Below are positions 17,917 to 25,426 of a stretch of 46,939 nt of DNA, one piece after another. The DNA is taken from NCBI GenBank assembly GCA_903855945.1, contig CAIOAK010000019.1, positions 1 through 46,939 of the forward strand, written 5' to 3'. The position numbers were made by a program, and so were the translations under genes. Source of the DNA: an uncultured Anaeromyxobacter sp. (GTDB lineage: Bacteria; Myxococcota; Myxococcia; Myxococcales; Anaeromyxobacteraceae). Positions within the stretch are counted from its first letter, which is position 1. Every line of letters starts with the position of its first letter. The notes under the pieces are model-generated. The model did not search any database, was not told the origin of the DNA, and saw nothing but the letters and a program-made list of their open reading frames with translations.

Positions 17917-18612
17917 CTAGCGGGCGGCGGCCGCCTCGAGGTGGAGCCGGAGCCCCTCCTCGAAGTTGGGGAGCGGGCTTCCGGTGGCCGCCGCGAAGGC
18001 GGACGGGAAGGGCTGGCCGGTCGATAACGCTGCCAGGACGGCGCGCACGGCCTCGTCGCCGTGACGGGCGACGAGGTAGCGGAAGGCCCGGTCGGCTGAA
18101 CCGTAGGCCTGCGAGACATCGGCTGGCCCCGTGCCGGAGCGTCGTTCACCTGACGTGAAAGACGCCATCCCCTCCTCGAACCAGCCCGGCACGTCCCGGC
18201 GGGACCAGGAGGCGCCCAGTTCCTGGAAGAGCAGGCAGTGGGTGAGTTCGTGGGCGAGGAGCGCCGTCATGGCCTCGTCGCGCGCGCGCCCGCGGCTCCA
18301 GGTGCGAGGCGACTGGATATCCACCAGGCCGCGCCGCGCCCAGCCGCGCAGCCAGGTGTCCTCGGGGCGCCCCGCCGCGACGGCCATGGCGCCCGAGGTC
18401 GGCTGGATCCGGACGACGATCGGATCGGAGAGAGTTCCCCAGCGCGCGACGCGCTTCAGGGCGTCGGGGAGGACGCGGGCCACCTGGGCGGCCGCTTCTT
18501 CGTCGTCTCCCGCGTGGCGGATCTCGAATCCTCGCGGCGCGGCGGTAGGCGCAGGCGCGTGAGCGCATCCGATGAGGATGAGGAAGGCGGCGAGGAGGGC
18601 AGGGCGTCGCAA
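17917..18612 (-). CDS. Lipoprotein with HExxH metalloprotease-like domain
   Basis: A 231-residue lipoprotein; the signal ends ILIGC with lipidated Cys16. His121-Glu-Leu-Thr-His125 in LLAHELTHCLL is a zincin motif, and the sequence GWFEEGMASF about 20 residues later supplies the Glu expected as the third zinc ligand in gluzincins of the peptidase-MA type. This makes a secreted zinc peptidase likely, though substrate is unknown. It is convergent with the small secreted gene with one base between stops. It lies beside the pilus cluster but on the far side of the divergent SCPU gene, so a role in pilus processing is only a possibility. Confidence 0.75.
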   Translation of the reverse strand: MRRPALLAAFLILIGCAHAPAPTAAPRGFEIRHAGDDEEAAAQVARVLPDALKRVARWGTLSDPIVVRIQPTSGAMAVAAGRPEDTWLRGWARRGLVDIQSPRTWSRGRARDEAMTALLAHELTHCLLFQELGASWSRRDVPGWFEEGMASFTSGERRSGTGPADVSQAYGSADRAFRYLVARHGDEAVRAVLAALSTGQPFPSAFAAATGSPLPNFEEGLRLHLEAAAAR

Positions 18613-18680
18613 GGAACGATGCGTACCGCCATCCCCCTGTTCGGTTCCCTGACCTGGATCAGAAAGTGGATGCTTAGTCG

Positions 18681-19130
18681 CTAGAAGGCGAATGTGACCA
18701 CGATCGTGTCGGCGTACTCCCCGGTTCCCACATCCGCTTGAAGGGCAGGGACCCGACCGAAGACCGGCACGCTCCGCTGGGATCCGGAAGGCCCCTGGTA
18801 GGTGCTCGTGCCCCCGCTGCCATCACCCCAGACCTGCGTTCGGCCGGCGTTCAGGTAGAGGTTGTAGCGGAGCCTGGACGAACCGCTCGCCATCGTCCTC
18901 GTGGCAAAACTTCCCGAGATTCCCGCCGAGAGCATGACCTCCGGCTTCGCACTGCCGGTGCACGAATAGTTGATCGACCCCGCTGCGTCCACGGGAAGCG
19001 AGGAGAGCACGTCGTAGGTCCCGAAGATGGGACCGGCCGTCCCCGTGATGGTGCATGTCGACGAATCGGCGCTCGCGATCGCGGCGGCCCAGGCCAGAGC
19101 CATCGCAGCAACAGTCCGGAGGTGATTCAT
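18681..19130 (-). CDS. Canonical SCPU-domain secreted protein
   Basis: A 149-residue secreted protein with signal peptide MNHLRTVAAMALAWAAAIASA. The mature domain is a textbook spore-coat-U domain: early Cys pair region (STCTITGTAG), GTYDV, INYSCTGS, LRYNLYLNAGRTQVWGDG, SVPVFGRVPALQADVGTGEY and an end in ADTIVVTFAF. It is more canonical than the three subunits of the divergent operon and may be a minor, tip or alternative subunit. It is transcribed away from the operon, so the 283-base gap 19131-19413 carries both promoters. Confidence 0.85.
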   Translation of the reverse strand: MNHLRTVAAMALAWAAAIASADSSTCTITGTAGPIFGTYDVLSSLPVDAAGSINYSCTGSAKPEVMLSAGISGSFATRTMASGSSRLRYNLYLNAGRTQVWGDGSGGTSTYQGPSGSQRSVPVFGRVPALQADVGTGEYADTIVVTFAF

Positions 19131-19200
19131 CGCGCCATCCCATTTCCGCCCACCATCACTCTACCCCAGGCCTGTACACCCCAAACGGGTCTTCCTGGCC

Positions 19201-19360
19201 GTGTACCATGCGAGCCTGGCACCGACTGCCGACCGCCCAAACCACTTTCAAAACTGCCCACTTGAATGTGGACTGGATGAGTCAACTCAGGTGTCACCTA
19301 ATCAAGTGATATCAAATGCCTAGACCAGACATGGACACATCACTAAGCGTGCCTTAAGTT
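19201..19360 (+). promoter_or_regulatory. Promoter region of the chaperone-usher pilus operon
   Basis: TGGACA (19332-19337), a 17-base spacer and TAAGTT (19355-19360) form the core; the flanking ACTAAGCGTGCCTTAAGTT is identical in the orphan pilin promoter. GTGTACCAT (19201), CACTTGAATGTGGA (19259-19272) and TCAAAT (19312) also recur there at the same distances. The rest of the gap toward 19131 must hold the start signals of the divergent SCPU gene, which I cannot define. Confidence 0.6.
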
Positions 19361-19413
19361 AAGGACAGCACAGAAGTGACGCGATACGTCTACCTCGACA
19401 CGCAACGGGACTG

Positions 19414-19896
19414 ATGCTCCGTAAGAAGCTTCTCATCGCCGCCACGGTTGCGGCCACCTTCCTCCTCGCCCCCCGGGTGGCGGAGGCGGCGAATCGCACG
19501 GCCACGTTCACCATCGGTTCCACCGTGGCGGGCCAGTGCTCGATGCTGGCACCGGCGAACGTGAGCCTGGGCGTCTATGATCCGTTCGGCACGGGAAACC
19601 TCACCGGCACCACGACGCTCCGGGTCAAGTGCATCAAGGGCACGGGTTTCAGCATCGCGCTCTCGTCGTCCAACTCCTTCCGGATGGCCGACGGTGCGGG
19701 CAATTTCATCCCGTACGCCATCAAGCAGCCCGACAACTCCACCAACTGGGAGACGACTCCGCTCGTCGTCCCCGGCAGCGCCATCACGGACAGCAGGAAC
19801 TACTACACCTACGTGGCCAACGTGTCGGCCGCGAAGGGCCTGCCCGTTCCCCTTGGCGACTACAGCGACGTCGTCACGGTCACCATCACCTACTGA
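19414..19896 (+). CDS. SCPU-domain pilin, first operon subunit
   Basis: A 160-residue secreted subunit with signal peptide starting MLRKKLLIAATVAATFLLAP and cleaved near VAEA. The mature part follows the same plan as the other subunits: NRTATFTIGSTVAGQC, VSLGVYDPFGTGN, LRVKCIKGTGFSIAL and the terminal LGDYSDVVTVTITY. It is the first gene after the conserved promoter, and the major or basal subunit is often encoded first in these operons. The next subunit starts 30 bases downstream. Confidence 0.85.
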   Translation: MLRKKLLIAATVAATFLLAPRVAEAANRTATFTIGSTVAGQCSMLAPANVSLGVYDPFGTGNLTGTTTLRVKCIKGTGFSIALSSSNSFRMADGAGNFIPYAIKQPDNSTNWETTPLVVPGSAITDSRNYYTYVANVSAAKGLPVPLGDYSDVVTVTITY

Positions 19897-19926
19897 ACGA
19901 GGGTTCGCCAAGGACACCGGGAAACG

Positions 19927-20478
19927 ATGGAACGCGGATTCACAGACGGGAAGAACCGGCGCGGCCTCCTCGGGCTCCTCGCGGCCGCGCTCCTTGCCAC
20001 GCTCGCCCTCGTCGTTCCCGGGACGGCTCAGGCGACGAACATCACCGATTCTCTGGTGGTCTCGGTCGGCAACTCCGCAGCCTGCCAGACCGCCAATCCG
20101 GCGGACGTGAACCTGGGCGCCTACAGCCCCACGGGGACCGGGGACATCGCCGGCACCACCTCGGTCGGCGTGCGTTGCAACGGCTGCATCGACGGCCAGG
20201 GCAACAACAAGTGCAATGGCAAGAACAAGCTCATGTACACGGTATCGCTGAGCTCGGCGAACGGCTGGAAACTGAAGGGCAGTTCCCCCACCGACCTCAT
20301 CCCGTACCGGATCTACAAGCCGGACGGGGTGACGCTCTGGAACGCGACCTCCGTCATCGGCCCGACCCAGGGCGCCAACGCCTGGGTCTACTACACCGCC
20401 AACGTCAAGGCGGCACAGGGCGTGGACGTCCCCGTCGGCAACTACAGCGACACCGTCACCGTCACCGTCATCTACTAG
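19927..20478 (+). CDS. SCPU-domain pilin with Cys-rich insert, second operon subunit
   Basis: A 183-residue subunit, longer than its neighbours. A signal anchor-like N-terminus (about 35 residues, GLLGLLAAALLATLALVVPG) precedes the mature domain. It has DVNLGAYSPTGTGD, VGVRC, then an insert CNGCIDGQGNNKCNGKNK absent from the sister subunits, before MYTVSLSSANGWKLKG and the end VGNYSDTVTVTVIY. The insert adds extra Cys residues and could form an additional disulfide or bind a ligand. A different ATG could shorten the N-terminus, but none gives a better signal peptide. Confidence 0.82.
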   Translation: MERGFTDGKNRRGLLGLLAAALLATLALVVPGTAQATNITDSLVVSVGNSAACQTANPADVNLGAYSPTGTGDIAGTTSVGVRCNGCIDGQGNNKCNGKNKLMYTVSLSSANGWKLKGSSPTDLIPYRIYKPDGVTLWNATSVIGPTQGANAWVYYTANVKAAQGVDVPVGNYSDTVTVTVIY

Positions 20479-20507
20479 CAGTTCACCGATCGTAGAAGGG
20501 AAAGAGA

Positions 20508-20987
20508 ATGCGCGGATCCACGAAGCTTCTCCTCGCCGCGGCAGTTGCTGCCGCGGTTGCTTTCGCCCCCCGGGCCGAGGCCCAAGCAACCAAGACCGGG
20601 ACGTTCGTCGTTTCGTCCACCGTTGCCAAGGCCTGCTCGACCGTGACGGCCACGGACGTCGACCTGGGCGTGTATGACCCCACCGGGACGGGCGACAAGT
20701 CCGGAACCTCGACCATCTCGGTCAAGTGCGTCAAGGGCACGGACTACACGATCGGACTGACCTCGGCGCACAGCTGGAGCCTGAAGGGCCCCGGGGCCTC
20801 CGACCTGATCGCCTACAAGATCTACCAGCCGGGCGGCGTGATCGACTGGACCGCGAACGCGCTCGCCGTCGCGGCCGTCACCAACAGCTCGGCGATCAAC
20901 TACACCGCCACCGTCAAGGCGACCCAGGGGCAGGACGTCTCGGTCGGCGCCTACAGCGACACCGTCACCGTCACCGTCACCTACTAG
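20508..20987 (+). CDS. SCPU-domain pilin, third operon subunit
   Basis: A 159-residue secreted subunit with signal peptide MRGSTKLLLAAAVAAAVAFA cleaved near AEAQ. It has the same mature pattern as the orphan gene at 14960 (KTGTFVVSSTVAKAC, DLGVYDPTGTGD, VSVKCVKGTDY, terminal GAYSDTVTVTVTY). The 3' 266 bases are about 98% identical to the orphan. A ribosome site (AAGGGAAAGAG) precedes the ATG. The 87-base gap to the chaperone shows no convincing terminator, so the operon likely continues. Confidence 0.85.
   Translation: MRGSTKLLLAAAVAAAVAFAPRAEAQATKTGTFVVSSTVAKACSTVTATDVDLGVYDPTGTGDKSGTSTISVKCVKGTDYTIGLTSAHSWSLKGPGASDLIAYKIYQPGGVIDWTANALAVAAVTNSSAINYTATVKATQGQDVSVGAYSDTVTVTVTY
20722..20987 (+). 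repeat. Duplicated 266-base segment, copy 2
   Basis: Partner of 15171-15436; ungapped with six mismatches by eye. Both copies are in the same orientation, 5551 bases apart. Confidence 0.85.
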
Positions 20988-21074
20988 AGCGGCGCCTGAC
21001 GATCCGCGCCAACCTGGCAGGCGAGGACGCGGTTTCATTGAAGGGGACTTGGCTGATATGCTAAGGCGCCTCTT

Positions 21075-21860
21075 ATGAAAAACCGCATCCCAGCGTCGTC
21101 ACAGGGCCGGACCGGAATTCTCCTCGCAGCCGCCACCGCGATGGTGATGTTCAGTCCGCCAGCGCTCGCGGCCGAGGTCCAGATCGTCCCGGTCATCCTC
21201 ACGCTGACGCCCACGGCGCGCAGCGCCGTCGTCACCATCAAGAACGACGGGAAGGCGGAGGCTCGTTTCGACCTCCAGGTGAAGGCCTGGTCCCAGACCC
21301 CGCTCGGCGAGATGGTGCTCGCGGAGACCGACGACATCATCGTCTATCCGCTGGTCCTCGCGATCGCCGCCGGGGAGGAGCGAAACCTCCGGGTCGGAAT
21401 CGCCACACCGTTCGAGGAGGTCGAGAAGACGTACCGGCTCATCGTCGAGGAGATCCCCCCGGCAGAAAAGCCCGAGGGAGCGACGGTGGTCCAGATCCTG
21501 AACAAGTTCCTCATCCCGATCTTCGTGACCCCTTCGAAGGCGGTCCAGAAGCTCGTGGTGGCCGATCTCGCCGACATCGCCGGCAAGGTGACCTTCCGCC
21601 TCGTGAACGAGGGAAACGTGCACGAGAGGCCCGATACGGTGAAGCTCCTGGGGCTCGGAGCGGACGGGAAGGAGATCTTCCAGCAGGAACTGGCCGCCTG
21701 GTACGTGCTCGCCGGGGGAGTGCGTGAGTACACCGCGACCGTTCCCAAGGAGGCCTGCCCTGCCGTCCGACAGCTCGTGGTCGACGTCACCCTCCCACCG
21801 CCCCGGCCGCCCGAGCCGGTTCGCGGCCGGCTCGAGGGCCCCGTGACGTGCGCGCCGTAG
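21075..21860 (+). CDS. Archaic-type periplasmic pilus chaperone
   Basis: A 261-residue exported chaperone with signal peptide ending ALAAE. The N-terminal Ig-like domain has EVQIVPVILTLTPTARSAVV and VVTIKNDGKAEARFDLQVKAW; the conserved interface region YRLIVEEIPPAEKPEG and ILNKFLIPIFVTPSK is typical of the CsuC/archaic (sigma) family. The second domain runs to about residue 245. It caps subunits in the periplasm by donor-strand complementation and delivers them to the usher encoded three bases downstream. The ATG is the only start that leaves a proper signal peptide. Confidence 0.9.
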   Translation: MKNRIPASSQGRTGILLAAATAMVMFSPPALAAEVQIVPVILTLTPTARSAVVTIKNDGKAEARFDLQVKAWSQTPLGEMVLAETDDIIVYPLVLAIAAGEERNLRVGIATPFEEVEKTYRLIVEEIPPAEKPEGATVVQILNKFLIPIFVTPSKAVQKLVVADLADIAGKVTFRLVNEGNVHERPDTVKLLGLGADGKEIFQQELAAWYVLAGGVREYTATVPKEACPAVRQLVVDVTLPPPRPPEPVRGRLEGPVTCAP

Positions 21861-21863
21861 TCC

Positions 21864-24341
21864 GTGCCCTGGCGATCTGTCACGGTGGCGGTGGCCGTCT
21901 GGCTCGCGCTGGGGACTCCTGCGGCTGAAGCGCAGGCCCCGCCCTCCTCGCCGCCGCCCGGCCGCACGCTGGATCAGAGCCTAGCGCCCATGGCGCCTCC
22001 CTCCGGCGCCGCCAAGGCGAGCTCGGGTCCCGGAGGGCGGGTTCAGCGCGCCTTCTTCGACCTCCGGGTGAACACCGTTCGCCAGGGCGAAACGATGGTG
22101 CTGCTCGGGGGCGACGATGTCTGGGTCGCGGTGGAGGTGCTGCGCGAGGCCGGCCTCCATGACTTCCAGGGGCAGCGGCGGTCGCAGGACGGCAAGGACT
22201 TCGTATCGCTCCGGAGCCTTGCGCCCGATCTCACCTTCAAGCTGGACGATCGCGCGCTCCGGCTCGAGCTCATGGCCGGGCCGGCGCTTCTCCCCACCGG
22301 GCGGCTGGAGATCGGCCAGGGGCGCCCGCCCAACACCATCATGGGAAACCTCACCAGCGCCTTCCTCAACTACTCCGCCCAGGTGAACCTGGAGGGCAAG
22401 CCTTCGGGATTCGGCGAGCTCGGTGTGAGTTCGGGACCGGCGCTCTTCACCACGGCCCTGTCGGTCGATTCCACCGGGATGGCCAATCGGGGGATCTCGG
22501 CCATCATCTACGACATCCTGCCCCGCCTGGAGACCGTCACGGCGGGCGACGCCATCATCACGAGCGACATCATCGGCAGCTCGGGCGTGGTCGGGGGCCT
22601 GACCTGGGCGCGGAACTTCCGGCTCGACCCGTACTTCGTGGTCGCGCCTCGCCCCTCCTTCACCACCTTCGTCAGCACCCCGTCCACCGTCGAGGTCTGG
22701 GTGAACAGCGTGAAGGTTCGCCAGGAGCAGGTCCCGTCCGGCACCCTCGACCTCGCCAACCTCCCGGTGGTGAGCGGCGCGAGCGACGTGCGCACGGTCA
22801 TCCGGGACTCGTTCGGGCGCGAGCAGATCTACGACCTTCGCACCAACCTGAACCCGTCGCTCCTCGCCGAGGGGCTGACCGACTTCTCCTACACCCTCGG
22901 GTGGGTGCGGCAGGACGTGGCGACGTCGAGCTGGAGCTACACACGCCCCGCGGCGCTCGGGAAGCAGCGCTTCGGGTTGAACAGCTGGCTGACGCTCGGC
23001 GGCATCCTGGAGGCGTCGCTCGACCGGGGCATGGTGGGTCCGACGGTCACCTTCGGCACGCCGATCGGGCAGGTGGATGCGATCGTCGCCGGGAGCGTGA
23101 CGCAGGGGCTCCTGGGCTCCTCCTGGTCGCTCGGCTGGTCGTGGGGAGGGCGTGAGTGGGGAGGGCTGATTCGCTACCGCGGCCAGACCGATTCGTTCGC
23201 CACCGTGATCCTGGACCCGTGGAATGACCGTGCGACGGCCGACCTGTATGCCAACTTCACCGCGTCGCCCCTCATGGGGTGGACCTTCGGCCTGGACGTC
23301 CTCGGGTCCCACTTCCGCGACTCCGGCGAGTCCGCATCCGGCACCCTGCGCGCGAGCTACTACATTGGCGCCGGGCTGACCGCCATGGGGTCGCTGACGC
23401 AGGTCATCGGAGGGAGCCAGCCCGGACCGAGCGGACAGGTGAACTTGACCTGGTACGTCGGGGAGTCGATCACGGTCTCCGGGGCGGCGGGCGGTGGCGC
23501 CCAGGGTGCGATCGCCAACGTCGGGGTCTCGAGGCCTTTGCCCATCGGGCCCGGATTCGGCTTCCAGGCTCAGGGAAACCTGCTGGCCGGCAACGCCATG
23601 GCCACCGGTCTCCTCCAGTACCAGACCGGTTTCGGGCGTTACGAGGCGCAGTACGAGCAGAATGGTTCATCCGCGTCCGGCTCGGTCCGCGCGTCAGGCG
23701 GACTCGTCTTCGCCGGGAGTCGATTCTTCTTCACGCGCCCCATCGAGGAGGGCTACGCGCTCGCCCGGGTGGGAGCGCCGGGGGTGACGACCTACCTGGA
23801 GGGATGGCGCGCCGGCGTCTCCGACGAGGACGGGGAGATTCTCATCCCGAACCTGCTCGCCCGGTACTCCAGCCGGATCTCCATCCGCCAGGAGGATATC
23901 CCCATGAACTACGAGGTGGGGAAGCTCCAGAAGATGGCTTCGCCTTTCTGGAAGGGGGGCGTGCTCGTTCCGTTCGACGTCATGCCGGTCCGCGCGGTGC
24001 GGGGCAGGCTGATGGTGAACGGTGACCAGAAGCAACCGGTCGCCCGCGGCGAGCTGGTGATGGAACAGAACGGGACCGAGGTTCGCGTACCGACGTCGGG
24101 TGAAGGGAAGTTCTTCATCGAGCGGGTGATCCACGGGCGCTACCCGGTCGAGGGCATCTGGAAGGGCGGCCGGTGCAGGGCCGTCATCGAGATCCCGGAC
24201 AAGGTGGGCATCCTCGACCTGGGGCAGATCGCCTGCGAGTTCATCCCCGGGAGCGCGCCGGAGGCTCCGCCTCCTCCGCCACCCAAGAAAGATCCGCCGG
24301 CTTCCTCAGCCCCGGCGAGCCCCAGCCCTACCTCTCGATGA
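21864..24341 (+). CDS. Outer-membrane usher of an archaic chaperone-usher pilus
   Basis: An 825-residue usher (CsuD type) that assembles subunits across the outer membrane. The GTG start lies three bases after the chaperone stop and gives signal peptide MPWRSVTVAVAVWLALG, cleaved near AEAQ. The N-terminal chaperone-binding domain (about 50-150) is followed by the barrel region with alternating strands, the plug segment near VEVWVNSVKVRQEQVPSG and PSTVEVWVN, and C-terminal domains with the Cys pair GRCRAVIEI and GQIACEF. A Pro-rich tail (APEAPPPPPPKKDPP) follows. The last 14 bases overlap the convergent small gene. Confidence 0.92.
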   Translation: MPWRSVTVAVAVWLALGTPAAEAQAPPSSPPPGRTLDQSLAPMAPPSGAAKASSGPGGRVQRAFFDLRVNTVRQGETMVLLGGDDVWVAVEVLREAGLHDFQGQRRSQDGKDFVSLRSLAPDLTFKLDDRALRLELMAGPALLPTGRLEIGQGRPPNTIMGNLTSAFLNYSAQVNLEGKPSGFGELGVSSGPALFTTALSVDSTGMANRGISAIIYDILPRLETVTAGDAIITSDIIGSSGVVGGLTWARNFRLDPYFVVAPRPSFTTFVSTPSTVEVWVNSVKVRQEQVPSGTLDLANLPVVSGASDVRTVIRDSFGREQIYDLRTNLNPSLLAEGLTDFSYTLGWVRQDVATSSWSYTRPAALGKQRFGLNSWLTLGGILEASLDRGMVGPTVTFGTPIGQVDAIVAGSVTQGLLGSSWSLGWSWGGREWGGLIRYRGQTDSFATVILDPWNDRATADLYANFTASPLMGWTFGLDVLGSHFRDSGESASGTLRASYYIGAGLTAMGSLTQVIGGSQPGPSGQVNLTWYVGESITVSGAAGGGAQGAIANVGVSRPLPIGPGFGFQAQGNLLAGNAMATGLLQYQTGFGRYEAQYEQNGSSASGSVRASGGLVFAGSRFFFTRPIEEGYALARVGAPGVTTYLEGWRAGVSDEDGEILIPNLLARYSSRISIRQEDIPMNYEVGKLQKMASPFWKGGVLVPFDVMPVRAVRGRLMVNGDQKQPVARGELVMEQNGTEVRVPTSGEGKFFIERVIHGRYPVEGIWKGGRCRAVIEIPDKVGILDLGQIACEFIPGSAPEAPPPPPPKKDPPASSAPASPSPTSR

Positions 24342-24636
24342 TCGCCGTCGGGGCGCCGTCGGTGAGGACGCTCACGACCACCGGTCCGCGTGAGCCGCTG
24401 GCGGCGGAGGTGAAGGTGGCGATTGCGGCGCAGGAGGCCGAACCTTCGGCGCCGCAGAACGTGGCGGCGGGGCCGGAGGTGGTGATGAAGGCGGCCCTCT
24501 TGTTCTCGGGGAGGCCGGTCTTCACCCGGGGGAGGACCTGCATCGAGACCGTGAAGGAGCCCTTGGCCGACCCGGCCATCGCCGGGGTGGCGAGGCTGAG
24601 GAGGAGAAGTGCGCTGGCGGTCCGGAGGAGCCTCAT
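24328..24636 (-). CDS. Small secreted protein convergent with the usher
   Basis: A 102-residue protein with signal peptide MRLLRTASALLLLSLATPAMA. The mature part starts GSAKGSFTVSMQVLP, which echoes the N-terminal strand of SCPU subunits, and contains two Cys (TFCGAEGSASC). It is too short for a full SCPU domain. It ends TDGAPTAIIER within the last codons of the usher on the other strand. It may be an unrelated periplasmic protein or a shortened pilin relative. Confidence 0.6.
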   Translation of the reverse strand: MRLLRTASALLLLSLATPAMAGSAKGSFTVSMQVLPRVKTGLPENKRAAFITTSGPAATFCGAEGSASCAAIATFTSAASGSRGPVVVSVLTDGAPTAIIER

Positions 24637-24832
24637 GACACTGCCTAGCAGTGCAGAGGACGGTCCAGATCCCGGCCCAAGGAAGACGGCTGCTTACACG
24701 GTCAGTTAGGTGGGTCAAAAAATACCCGGAGTAAGTCTTATTGACCTGAAAGGCTAATAATCTAATGAATTCATAATGATAACTTCACAGAAAGCTAAGG
24801 GAAGCTTAGAAATTGGAGCAGGCAGGAGCCCT

Positions 24833-24850
24833 CCCGCCGTCGCCGGCGGG
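24833..24850. other. GC-rich hairpin in the 258-base gap 24637-24894
   Basis: CCCGCCG (24833-24839), a TCGC loop and CGGCGGG (24844-24850) make a perfect 7-base stem downstream of the Cys-rich gene on the minus strand. No T-run follows, so it is a weak terminator candidate. The remainder of the gap (about 24715-24825) is strikingly AT-rich compared with the window and contains no gene I can support. Confidence 0.4.
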
Positions 24851-24859
24851 CTCGAGAAC

Positions 24860-24876
24860 ATTCACTGTGTGTGAAT
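24860..24876. promoter_or_regulatory. Perfect inverted repeat ATTCAC-N5-GTGAAT
   Basis: ATTCAC (24860-24865), TGTGT, GTGAAT (24871-24876). The arms are the same as those of the LysR-box palindrome at 40326-40340, but the spacer is five bases instead of three. It lies between the 3' end of the Cys-rich gene and the start region of the small secreted gene. Confidence 0.35.
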
Positions 24877-24894
24877 CAGGCCCCGGCCGGAAGC

Positions 24895-25401
24895 TCAGCC
24901 GCCCTGCGGCCAGAAGACCGCCTGGCAGGAGGGCGAGAGCCGCTGCCGGGCCGTCACGAGGCAGGCGATGACGCCGCCGTCCCCCGCCGGTACCCCCGAG
25001 CAGAGCCGGTCGCGGTCGGCCCCGCAGGCCGACTTGAACCACTCGAAGGCCGCCATCCCCTTCTTGCACTCGGAGGAGATCTGATCCCGGTGCCCGGCGA
25101 GGCAGGCGAAGAGCCGCCCCGCGCCCGCCGGCACGCCCTGGCAGTAGGCGAAGGCGTCGGCCTGGCAGTCGAGCGTGATCTCGGTGGCGCGCTGCTGCGA
25201 CCAGTTGAGCAGGTCCTGGCAACCCTGCGAGAGCTGGTTCCAGTTGGAGCGGATGCAGTAGTAGACCCGCCCATCGCCCGGGGAGGTGGCCGAGCAGAGC
25301 CGCTTCGCGTCGGCGAGGCAGGCATCCTCGGCGCGGGAGGGGGAGGCCACCGCCAGGGCGGCGACGAGCAGCGTGACCATCGAAGCGCGGGATCGGAGCA
25401 T
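24895..25401 (-). CDS. Secreted protein with three Cys-rich GLG1-type repeats
   Basis: A 168-residue secreted protein with a signal peptide ending PSRA. Three repeats of about 45 residues share the pattern C-x(3)-A-(D)-x(4)-C-x(3-9)-G-x-G-x(3)-C-(L/I)-x(8)-(S)-x-x-C (for example ACLADAKRLC, DCQADAFAYC, ACGADRDRLC, each followed by GDGRVYYCI, GAGRLFACL, GDGGVIACL). This is the cysteine-rich repeat found in Golgi glycoprotein 1 and in many proteobacterial periplasmic proteins. Function unknown; disulfide-stabilised and probably periplasmic. Confidence 0.8.
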   Translation of the reverse strand: MLRSRASMVTLLVAALAVASPSRAEDACLADAKRLCSATSPGDGRVYYCIRSNWNQLSQGCQDLLNWSQQRATEITLDCQADAFAYCQGVPAGAGRLFACLAGHRDQISSECKKGMAAFEWFKSACGADRDRLCSGVPAGDGGVIACLVTARQRLSPSCQAVFWPQGG

Positions 25402-25426
25402 GTCGCGATGCTAACCTAATCGGTCC

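Noticed and set aside
19217-19232. TGGCAC near 19217 as a sigma54 promoter
   Set aside because: The required GC element is not at the correct distance.
24715-24825. AT-rich patch after the small secreted gene as an insertion sequence or attachment site
   Set aside because: No terminal repeats, transposase fragment or tRNA end; only base composition differs.
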